Part shown: positions 1 through 5,040 of the stretch, one piece after another | How the letters are laid out: each line of letters begins with the position of its first letter | How positions within the stretch are numbered: position 1 is the stretch's first letter | Assembly: GCA_013042255.1 (NCBI GenBank) | Contig: JABDQK010000292.1 | Location: forward strand, 1-5,040 | Reading direction: 5' to 3' | Length of the DNA: 5,040 nt | From: Flavobacteriaceae bacterium | GTDB lineage: Bacteria > Bacteroidota > Bacteroidia > Flavobacteriales > Flavobacteriaceae | Program-made: the position numbers and the translations under genes | The notes under the pieces: model-generated | Database searches by the model: none | Told to the model about the DNA's origin: nothing | What the model saw: the letters and a program-made list of their open reading frames with translations, nothing else

Positions 1-230
<230 letters not shown>

Positions 231-279
231 GGATCCCGTTTTGCCTAAGCGGATGCAATAGCCTACAACATTTAAGGAC

Positions 280-1557
280 ATGATTCCCAGATACACCATT
301 TCTACATTTATTATACTATTTAGTATATTATTTATTGGAAGAGCTCAGCCTCATGAAAATGAGGTCCTTACCCATATAACAGATAGGGCGGATTCAATTA
401 TAACAAACGGTATTAAAAATAAAGCCTTTCCGGGAGCTCAAATACTGGTTGCGGTAAAAGGCAAAGTACTCCTTCATAAAACCTACGGTTATCACACCTA
501 TGATAGCCTGCTTCCAGTGCAGAAAACAGATTTTTATGACCTGGCATCGGTTACGAAAATACTCGGACCTTTACCTCTTTTGATGAAACTGGTGGACGAA
601 GAACGTCTCGATCTCGATGCTCCTTTTTCAAAGTACTGGCCCTCCTGGCGTAATCAAAAAGATAAAAAAGGGATAACGCTCAGAGAGATTCTAAGTCATC
701 AGGCAGGACTTACCCCATATATTGTCTTTTTAAATGAAGTATTGGACAAAGAAGGGTTAAAACACAGGTTTATTAGGGAAATGCCTGATCGCCGCTTTCA
801 AAGTCAGGCCTATGAGGATATTTGGGTCAGAAATACTTTTGAAAACAGGATCTTCAGAAGAATAAAACACTCCAAGGTGAGCGAAAAGAAGGAATATGTA
901 TATTCCGGACTGGCTTTCCTCCTCTTTCCCGAACTTATTGAGAATCTAACCGGAAATTCTTATACCTATATGTTAAAAAAAGAATTCCTGTTTCCCCTCA
1001 ATATCCCTTCTCTGGGTTACTTGCCTGAAAAGAAGGGCTTTCCCAACCCGATTATTCCTACAGAATTTGATTCCCTTTACCGCAAAACACTCGTTCAGGG
1101 TTGGGTGCATGATGAAAATGCATCTTTGTTCGGCGGTATCTCGGGTAATGCCGGTTTGTTTGGAACCGCCAGAGACCTATATCGTTTTATGCAAATGTAT
1201 CAGAACTATGGCGTGCTGGATGGCCGGCGGTATCTAAGCGAAGAGACGGTGAAAGAATTTACACGGGTGCAGTATCCGGAGAACAATAACCGCAGAGGGC
1301 TTGGTTTTGATAAACCGCTTCTAGACAATGCACAGAAAGATATTACAGAAGCCTATCCCGCGCCTTCGGCTAGTGCAGAAAGCTTCGGACATAGCGGATT
1401 TACAGGTACTTTCGTATGGGCAGATCCTAAATACCAATTGGTATTTATATTTCTGTCAAATCGGGTCTATCCCAGTCGGGATCACAGACAATTGTACGAA
1501 TTGAATATCCGTACCTCCCTTCACCAATTGTTTTACGACTACCTGGAGCAACATTAA
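280..1557 (+). CDS. Exported beta-lactamase-family (class C/PBP-like) serine hydrolase
   Basis: The product is a 425-residue penicillin-binding-protein/beta-lactamase-fold serine hydrolase. Residues 1-22 look like a Sec signal peptide: a basic start, a hydrophobic stretch around 8-20 and a likely cut after the Ala of GRAQP. There is no lipobox, so a periplasmic location is expected. The nucleophile motif SxxK is S90-V-T-K93 in DLASVTKI. The second motif is Y208-S-G210 instead of YxN. The third is H371-S-G373 in SFGHSGFTGTF. Other family landmarks are LSHQAGLTP (139-146), GWVHDENA (274-281), GNAGLFGTARDL (289-300), RRGLGFDKP (338-346) and LSNRVYP (392-398). The C-terminal half closely resembles, from memory, the beta-lactamase domain fused behind GH3 N-acetylglucosaminidases in Bacteroidetes; here it stands alone with its own signal peptide. 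The substrate is unknown. A cell-wall peptide or ester hydrolase is more likely than a true resistance beta-lactamase. ATG 280 places the signal peptide correctly and has no strong ribosome site, as is usual in this phylum. Confidence 0.9.
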   Translation: MIPRYTISTFIILFSILFIGRAQPHENEVLTHITDRADSIITNGIKNKAFPGAQILVAVKGKVLLHKTYGYHTYDSLLPVQKTDFYDLASVTKILGPLPLLMKLVDEERLDLDAPFSKYWPSWRNQKDKKGITLREILSHQAGLTPYIVFLNEVLDKEGLKHRFIREMPDRRFQSQAYEDIWVRNTFENRIFRRIKHSKVSEKKEYVYSGLAFLLFPELIENLTGNSYTYMLKKEFLFPLNIPSLGYLPEKKGFPNPIIPTEFDSLYRKTLVQGWVHDENASLFGGISGNAGLFGTARDLYRFMQMYQNYGVLDGRRYLSEETVKEFTRVQYPENNNRRGLGFDKPLLDNAQKDITEAYPAPSASAESFGHSGFTGTFVWADPKYQLVFIFLSNRVYPSRDHRQLYELNIRTSLHQLFYDYLEQH

Positions 1558-1560
1558 ACC

Positions 1561-1570
1561 TTCTTTTTTG
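1561..1570 (+). promoter_or_regulatory. Possible -7-like element upstream of the alkyltransferase gene
   Basis: TTCTTTTTTG lies 44 bp before the ATG at 1614 and ends in the TTTG half of the Bacteroidetes -7 consensus TAnnTTTG. However, the leading TA is missing and no TTTG box stands 17-23 bases upstream. It is offered only as the best candidate in this gap; the gene could instead be read from upstream. Confidence 0.22.
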
Positions 1571-1574
1571 TACC

Positions 1575-1593
1575 TTAACAAGTAATCTGTTAA
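1575..1593. repeat. Short perfect inverted repeat in the alkyltransferase leader
   Basis: TTAACA (1575-1580) and TGTTAA (1588-1593) are exact reverse complements separated by 7 bases. The repeat sits 21-39 bp before the ATG, just after the possible -7 element at 1561-1570. An operator for a dimeric regulator or a weak leader hairpin are both possible. The arms are AT-rich and only 6 bp long, so chance is also a reasonable explanation. Confidence 0.3.
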
Positions 1594-1613
1594 ACATCCA
1601 ATTATACACCAAA

Positions 1614-2114
1614 ATGGCCACTGCATATTTAAAGACACCTCTCGGAGTAGCTCAGATTGAAGGTGATCAACACGGAATATCTTCAGTGAGTGTAAAAGAT
1701 CATATGCAAATCCCGAACAAAGATATTCCTGAAGAACTGGAAGATGCCATTTATCAATTAGAGGAATATTTTAACGGCAGTAGAAAACAGTTCGATCTTC
1801 CGCTTAATCCCAAAGGAACCGACTTCCAGAAAAAGGTATGGGAAGAACTTTCTCAAATCCCTTATGGAAAATCAATTTCTTACCTGGATCTGTCCAAAAA
1901 AATAGGTGACCCCAAAGCGATTCGAGCGGTAGCAGCAGCCAATGGAAAGAACCCTCTCTGGATCATTGTCCCATGCCACAGAGTGATAGGCAGTAATGGA
2001 GATCTCGTAGGTTATGCAGGTGGATTAGAACGGAAAAAATGGCTTTTAAACCACGAAAGTACTTCGAAGCAACAATCCCTCTTCCCAGTGGAACAAACTA
2101 ACCGGTTTCTATAA
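1614..2114 (+). CDS. ogt: Methylated-DNA--[protein]-cysteine S-methyltransferase (O6-alkylguanine-DNA alkyltransferase)
   Basis: This is a one-use DNA repair protein that moves the alkyl group from O6-alkylguanine to its own cysteine. It has 166 residues, normal for the Ogt/MGMT type, with no fused Ada regulatory domain. Residues 1-60 form the variable N-terminal domain and 68-148 the conserved DNA-binding and catalytic domain. The acceptor is C121 in PCHRV (120-124). By alignment to human MGMT, further key residues are Y90 (SYLDL), the arginine finger R104 in AIRAVAAANG, the hinge N113, Y134 in VGYAGG and E148 in NHE, so the catalytic network looks complete. After NHE a loose tail of 18 residues contains QQSLF (153-157), which resembles a sliding-clamp-binding pentapeptide. 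ATG 1614 fits the family N-terminus (TAYLKTPLGVAQIEG). The gene lies 56 bp after the serine hydrolase on the same strand and may be co-transcribed or have its own promoter. The symbol is by family, since ogt and mgt are both used. Confidence 0.95.
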   Translation: MATAYLKTPLGVAQIEGDQHGISSVSVKDHMQIPNKDIPEELEDAIYQLEEYFNGSRKQFDLPLNPKGTDFQKKVWEELSQIPYGKSISYLDLSKKIGDPKAIRAVAAANGKNPLWIIVPCHRVIGSNGDLVGYAGGLERKKWLLNHESTSKQQSLFPVEQTNRFL

Positions 2115-2170
2115 TAACATCGATTCCCTTAAAATTTCAATTTTGTGACTTTTAATCGAAGATTTTAGTC

Positions 2171-2205
2171 ATTTGCTTCTGAAGTAGCAAATACTACGCT
2201 ACTTC
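2171..2205. terminator. Two overlapping hairpins between convergent genes, possible terminator
   Basis: Two inverted repeats share the bases 2181-2192. The first, 2171-2192, pairs ATTTGCT with AGCAAAT at its ends and has one T-T mismatch towards the centre. The second pairs GAAGTAGC (2181-2188) with GCTACTTC (2198-2205), a perfect 8-bp stem with a 9-base loop. They cannot form together. They lie 57-91 bp after the alkyltransferase stop and 41-75 bp beyond the lipoprotein stop on the other strand. A terminator is the natural reading for this position, but neither strand has a clear T-tract directly after the stem, so the call is weak. Confidence 0.35.
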
Positions 2206-2219
2206 TAAAGAAATGTAAA

Positions 2220-2235
2220 CCGACTACCCGGTCGG
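2220..2235 (-). terminator. Probable rho-independent terminator of the lipoprotein gene
   Basis: CCGAC (2220-2224) and GTCGG (2231-2235) form a perfect 5-bp GC-rich stem with a 6-base loop. It starts 10 bases after the lipoprotein stop codon on the minus strand. Read on that strand, the stem is followed by TTTACATTTCTTT, an interrupted T-rich tail. Placement and tail fit an intrinsic terminator; the stem is short. Confidence 0.45.
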
Positions 2236-2245
2236 AAACAGGAAT

Positions 2246-3367
2246 TTATGGCTTTACGAAGTAAGTTGGGACAAAAGGTAGCTCTATCCGACTCAATAAT
2301 TGTCCTGATTTAGATATAATAAGCACCCCTCCCCTGAGCTCGATTTGTGAACTTGCATCGGCATAGCCCATCAGGAATACCTCGGCTTCATTATAGTAGC
2401 GCAAAGCTGTCAGGGCTAGGGTAAACTGAGTTTCCAATTCTACCTGCTGAACGATCCCCAGAATATCCACTATGAAATTCTCATTGGTTACAAAGTCGAA
2501 ATAAGCCGGGCCAAAAGGTATTTCAGAAGGCTGAGCCAGGTAATTCGTATAAAACAAAGTGGTGTCAAAAACGTCTCCCTGTAATGGCCCCGGGGGAAGA
2601 AATTCATTCAAGCTAAAGGTAAATTCGTTTATTTCATTCAGCGTCTCAATGTCCAGAACATAATACACAAAGTCAGAATTTCCCAGACCTACAAGAATTC
2701 CAAGGTTCCCCAATTCATCTATTAGTAAATTGGGAATCCCCGGGCCATAGTCGAGCGTAATCATAACATTCCTGGTTTCAGTATTGTATACAACGATCTT
2801 ATAATTCCCGGCTTCATCCTTATAGGTAATAAAAAGTCGTTGCCGGAAGTACAAAGGATCATAGGCCTGCTGAATATTAAAGTCGAGCGAAAGATCCGTA
2901 AAACTCCCATCCGTAGGGTCGAGAGTCCGCAATCCAAAATTACGGCTCCCTTTGGGGCTGTAATACCCCAGGAATAGGAGGTCCTCTGAATTCGTGCCCC
3001 AGGTAATGGAACGCTCATCCGATACAGTATAAAAATTGAGATAGGAGGCAGACTGCCCTGTCAGCGTATTTTGTTGTATGAGGGAAAAGTTATCAGCAGA
3101 GAAACTGTAAAAGGAAACCACCTCAGCTACCTGTCTCAGTGTAAGATAAAAGGGATCTACACCCAAAGTCTGGGTAAGGTTTATCTCCGTACCGCTTTCC
3201 GCGCTGGCATTGTAGGTATATTGGTAGATGTTATCGGCGTCTTCGCCAATCAAACGAAAATTTGGCAGTATCACTTGTTCCTCCTCAGTTCCGGGAGAAC
3301 TGTCCCTGGAACAGGAAACAGTCAGGAAAACAAGCAGGCAAAAGCCTGTTCTAAGGAAATATTTCAT
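2246..3367 (-). CDS. Uncharacterised lipoprotein, possibly beta-propeller-like
   Basis: I do not recognise a named family. The 373-residue product starts with a lipoprotein signal: MKYFLR, a hydrophobic stretch (about 8-17) and LTVSC with the lipid-accepting Cys at 19, followed by a polar acidic linker (SRDSSPGTEEE). An envelope lipoprotein is expected. The mature protein has no cysteine other than the lipidated one. It is rich in Tyr, Phe, Leu and Asn and appears to be almost entirely short beta strands separated by turn sequences such as DPTDGSF (150-156), DEAGNYK (184-190) and DELGNLG (217-223). Recurring phrases such as VVYNTETRN (192-200), YVLDIETLN (236-244) and LIISKSGQLL (349-358) resemble blades that report a value from a stored state. 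This suggests a beta-propeller or similar all-beta fold, but that is inference from pattern only. The ATG at 3367 directly precedes the signal peptide. The gene is single on its strand, convergent with the alkyltransferase and divergent from the exonuclease gene. Confidence 0.85.
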   Translation of the reverse strand: MKYFLRTGFCLLVFLTVSCSRDSSPGTEEEQVILPNFRLIGEDADNIYQYTYNASAESGTEINLTQTLGVDPFYLTLRQVAEVVSFYSFSADNFSLIQQNTLTGQSASYLNFYTVSDERSITWGTNSEDLLFLGYYSPKGSRNFGLRTLDPTDGSFTDLSLDFNIQQAYDPLYFRQRLFITYKDEAGNYKIVVYNTETRNVMITLDYGPGIPNLLIDELGNLGILVGLGNSDFVYYVLDIETLNEINEFTFSLNEFLPPGPLQGDVFDTTLFYTNYLAQPSEIPFGPAYFDFVTNENFIVDILGIVQQVELETQFTLALTALRYYNEAEVFLMGYADASSQIELRGGVLIISKSGQLLSRIELPFVPTYFVKP

Positions 3368-3379
3368 GCAATTTTTTCT

Positions 3380-3387
3380 TAAAAATA
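3380..3387 (-). promoter_or_regulatory. Weak -7-like element before the lipoprotein gene
   Basis: Read on the minus strand this is TATTTTTA, 12 bp upstream of the ATG at 3367. It matches TAnnTTTG in seven of eight positions. No TTTG box is found at the usual distance upstream (nearest is TTTTCC), and the leader would be very short. Low confidence. Confidence 0.22.
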
Positions 3388-3444
3388 CGCATTCTGAAGT
3401 AAGGGTATGGAAAATGAAGGCTCGTTTCGGGGAAATGCATTCTC

Positions 3445-3475
3445 TTTGTAAGGAATATCATTGCCACTATGCTTT
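3445..3475 (+). promoter_or_regulatory. Candidate Bacteroidetes-type promoter for the exonuclease gene
   Basis: TTTG at 3445-3448 is followed after exactly 19 bases by TATGCTTT at 3468-3475. The known sigma-ABfr-type promoter of this phylum has TTTG at -33 and TAnnTTTG at -7, spaced about 19 bases apart. Here the -33 box and spacing match well, while in the -7 box the T-run is shifted by one base. Transcription would start near 3480, leaving a leader of about 50 bases before the ATG at 3531. Confidence 0.42.
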
Positions 3476-3530
3476 AAATATTGGAATCTTGAGTTGAAGG
3501 AGATATCTTTCTGATAATTCGAAATATTTT

Positions 3531-4250
3531 ATGAAAACACTGCAAAGAATTGATCTGGAGAACATACTGTTTCTGGATATAGAAACGGTTCCTGAGGTTT
3601 CCGAATTTGAGCAGCTCGACGAGAGTAAACAAAAACTTTGGGACCATAAATCCCAATACAAAAGGGCAGAAGGGGTTACGGCTGAAGAATTCTACGAAAA
3701 TGCAGGAATCTGGGCCGAATTTGGAAAGATCATTTGTATTTCGGTAGGGTATTTCCATTTGAAAGGCGACTTGAGGAAATTTCGTGTCACTACCTATCAC
3801 GGGGAGGAAGAGAAGTTGCTGAAAGAATTTCGTGCCTTGTTGGAAGGACACTTCAAACCAACAAAATACCTGCTATGTGCCCATAATGGGAAAGAGTTCG
3901 ACTTTCCCTATATCGCGCGACGGATGATCATCCACGGTATCTCGCTGCCCGAAAAGCTTAATCATTTTGGGAAAAAGCCCTGGGAAGTACCCCATCTTGA
4001 CACGATGGAATTATGGAAATTCGGCGATTTTAAACACTATACCTCGCTGAAACTAATGGCAAACGTATTGGGAATTCCTTCTCCCAAGGAAGACATTGAC
4101 GGTAGTATGGTGCGGGAAGTGTATTATAAGGATAAAGACCTCGATCGAATCATTTTATATTGCGAAAGGGACGTGATCACGGTTGCCCAGGTTTTCCTCC
4201 GACTGCGAAATGAGACATTACTGGCAGAGGAAGAAATCCTCCGGGTATAG
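3531..4250 (+). CDS. Stand-alone 3'-5' exonuclease, PolB exonuclease-like (DnaQ fold)
   Basis: The 239-residue product belongs to the predicted 3'-5' exonucleases related to the proofreading domain of family B DNA polymerases (DNA_pol_B_exo2 type). All three DEDD motifs are visible. Exo I is D16-I-E18 in FLDIETVPE. Exo II is CAHNGKEFDFPYIARR (116-131), with D124 as the metal ligand and N119 before it. Exo III is Y210-C-E-R-D214 in LYCERDVITV, the Y-x3-D (DEDDy) form. HLDTMELWKFGD (155-166) and TSLKLMANVLGIP (171-183) are further conserved blocks. There is no polymerase domain and no signal peptide, so a cytoplasmic nuclease is expected. The exact substrate is not known for this family; a repair or nucleic-acid processing role is inferred. 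ATG 3531 is the only usable start after the in-frame TGA at 3495. An AAGGAGAT sequence at 3497-3504 is too far upstream to act as its ribosome site. The stop codon lies 11 bp from the converging EEP gene. Confidence 0.9.
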   Translation: MKTLQRIDLENILFLDIETVPEVSEFEQLDESKQKLWDHKSQYKRAEGVTAEEFYENAGIWAEFGKIICISVGYFHLKGDLRKFRVTTYHGEEEKLLKEFRALLEGHFKPTKYLLCAHNGKEFDFPYIARRMIIHGISLPEKLNHFGKKPWEVPHLDTMELWKFGDFKHYTSLKLMANVLGIPSPKEDIDGSMVREVYYKDKDLDRIILYCERDVITVAQVFLRLRNETLLAEEEILRV

Positions 4251-4261
4251 TGACCGGCCTC

Positions 4262-5040
4262 TTATCCTTTGGGTTTACGAAATCTCAATTGTATATAGAC
4301 GGGGAAATGGTCGCTGTGGCCCCCGAGGTATTTCTTACCTACATAGGTTCTGAAAGGATTGCCCTTGTACCGCCCGTGCCACTCCTTTAATAAATGATCA
4401 TCAAAAATATTGGCATGGGCAAAACTATGGTGCATGGAGCCCTTTTTGAAAAAGGTATTTGACAAGATGATCTGATCAAAAAGCGACCACCGCTGTTTGT
4501 AGTTTGCACTTCCCCTGTCCTTTCCGATGAGCTTTTCCATAGGGTTAAACAGCTCAGCATTACTCAGCAAAGTCCTGATACTTTCATCAAAGGGCCCATC
4601 GTTAAAATCCCCCATAATAAAGTAATTGGGATCCTTGTCCCTCTCCTCTATCATTCCCATTTTTTGGTGGATGGTCTTTGCAGCCTTGATACGCTTATAT
4701 GCGGTTTCTGTTGCCCCATCCCGCCTTGAAGGCCAGTGGTTGACAAATATATGCTGCGGTTCTCCATGGAGCTTTCCATAGACGTATAGAATGTCCCTTG
4801 TGGCATCAGGCCGTCCATCCGGATTATTTACATCCAGGTGAATATTCTCAGAGGATATAACTTCAAAATGCCCTGGATGGTATAGTAGAGCTGTATCTAT
4901 ACCCCGTTCATCAGGGGAATCGTAATGTACGTATTTATACCCCATTTCCCTGAGTGCTTTTGTCCCGAGCATTTCGCGGATAACCAGTTTATTTTCCAAT
5001 TCCGCGAGGCCTACAAGAACCGGTGGGTGCTTACTGGTTC
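4262..5040 (-). CDS. Endonuclease/exonuclease/phosphatase-family hydrolase, N-terminus beyond the window
   Basis: This is a metal-dependent phosphoesterase of the EEP (DNase I-like) superfamily. The open frame continues without a stop to the right edge, giving 258 visible residues. An apparent TTG start at 4999 is really the internal Leu of GLAELENK (visible residues 10-17), whose first Glu (13) is the conserved metal ligand, so the gene starts outside. Further motifs are RGIDTALLY (45-53), the HWPSR block (101-105), the catalytic GDFND (143-147), FDQI (187-190) and the C-terminal SDHFPV (242-247) with the catalytic Asp-His pair. Only the first metal-binding block (usually NVENLFD) and the N-terminus should be missing, perhaps 60-90 residues. 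Whether it has a signal peptide cannot be seen; many relatives in this phylum are exported. The substrate could be nucleic acid or another phosphodiester. It ends at TAA (4262-4264), tail to tail with the exonuclease gene. Confidence 0.93.
   Translation of the reverse strand, partial: TSKHPPVLVGLAELENKLVIREMLGTKALREMGYKYVHYDSPDERGIDTALLYHPGHFEVISSENIHLDVNNPDGRPDATRDILYVYGKLHGEPQHIFVNHWPSRRDGATETAYKRIKAAKTIHQKMGMIEERDKDPNYFIMGDFNDGPFDESIRTLLSNAELFNPMEKLIGKDRGSANYKQRWSLFDQIILSNTFFKKGSMHHSFAHANIFDDHLLKEWHGRYKGNPFRTYVGKKYLGGHSDHFPVYIQLRFRKPKG

Noticed and set aside
231..279. Possible promoter or terminator in the 49-bp gap after hemB
   Set aside because: A TTTG occurs at 240-243, but no TAnnTTTG follows at a usable distance. 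The only inverted repeat (TTGC/GCAA) is 4 bp. Read-through from hemB is the simpler view.
1456..1638. 60-codon minus-strand frame over the end of the serine hydrolase and start of the alkyltransferase
   Set aside because: It overlaps two confident genes and the intergenic gap, and shows no recognisable features.
2100..2107. AACCGGTT palindrome at the end of the alkyltransferase gene
   Set aside because: It is an 8-bp palindrome within coding sequence, with no stem extension and no context suggesting a site.
2761..3018. 85-codon frame within the lipoprotein gene on the same strand
   Set aside because: It is an alternative frame of a well-supported gene with no start signal or domain of its own.
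3071..3497. Two overlapping plus-strand open frames across the lipoprotein gene start
   Set aside because: They lie antisense to the lipoprotein gene, whose signal peptide and lipobox are convincing. Their translations have no recognisable domain or protein-like composition, and they run into the divergent promoter region.
3467..3851. Minus-strand open frames opposite the exonuclease N-terminus
   Set aside because: The plus-strand frame carries all three exonuclease motifs. The opposite frames give Phe/Ser/Cys-rich translations typical of antisense shadows.
1614..5040. A joint DNA repair or defence system made of the alkyltransferase, exonuclease and EEP hydrolase
   Set aside because: The three genes lie in separate transcription units with an unrelated lipoprotein gene between them. 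Each is a common household family, and there are no mobile-element or defence-associated partners.

Overview
The window looks like ordinary chromosomal core and near-core DNA from a member of the Bacteroidota, most likely a marine-type Flavobacteriaceae. The evidence is moderate to low GC and the absence of a Shine-Dalgarno sequence at the expected distance from any of the four visible starts. One promoter-like sequence also has the Bacteroidetes layout TTTG-N19-TA. The protein families fit: a stand-alone serine hydrolase close to the domain fused to GH3 enzymes in this phylum, a PolB-like 3'-5' exonuclease and a Bacteroidetes-style EEP hydrolase. The genus cannot be fixed from this sequence alone.

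The left half is a rightward run of three genes. It starts with the 3' end of hemB (porphobilinogen synthase, haem biosynthesis, 1-230). After 49 bp comes an exported beta-lactamase-fold serine hydrolase (280-1557), and after 56 bp an O6-methylguanine-DNA methyltransferase (1614-2114). The short gaps allow co-transcription, but the products share no obvious pathway. A 131-bp gap (2115-2245) with several inverted repeats separates this run from a convergent leftward gene for an uncharacterised lipoprotein (2246-3367).

A 163-bp divergent intergenic region (3368-3530) then holds a plausible promoter for a rightward DnaQ-fold exonuclease of the PolB-exonuclease-like family (3531-4250). Only 11 bp further on, this gene meets a leftward endonuclease/exonuclease/phosphatase-family gene. 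That gene runs off the right edge, and its true start lies beyond the window.

Three products could act on DNA or phosphoesters (the alkyltransferase, the exonuclease and the EEP protein), but they sit in different transcription units, so no joint system is implied. I found no RNA gene, mobile element, CRISPR array or defence system. The points most worth a second look are the clamp-binding-like tail on the alkyltransferase, the domain history of the serine hydrolase, the overlapping hairpins at 2171-2205 and the unassigned lipoprotein.
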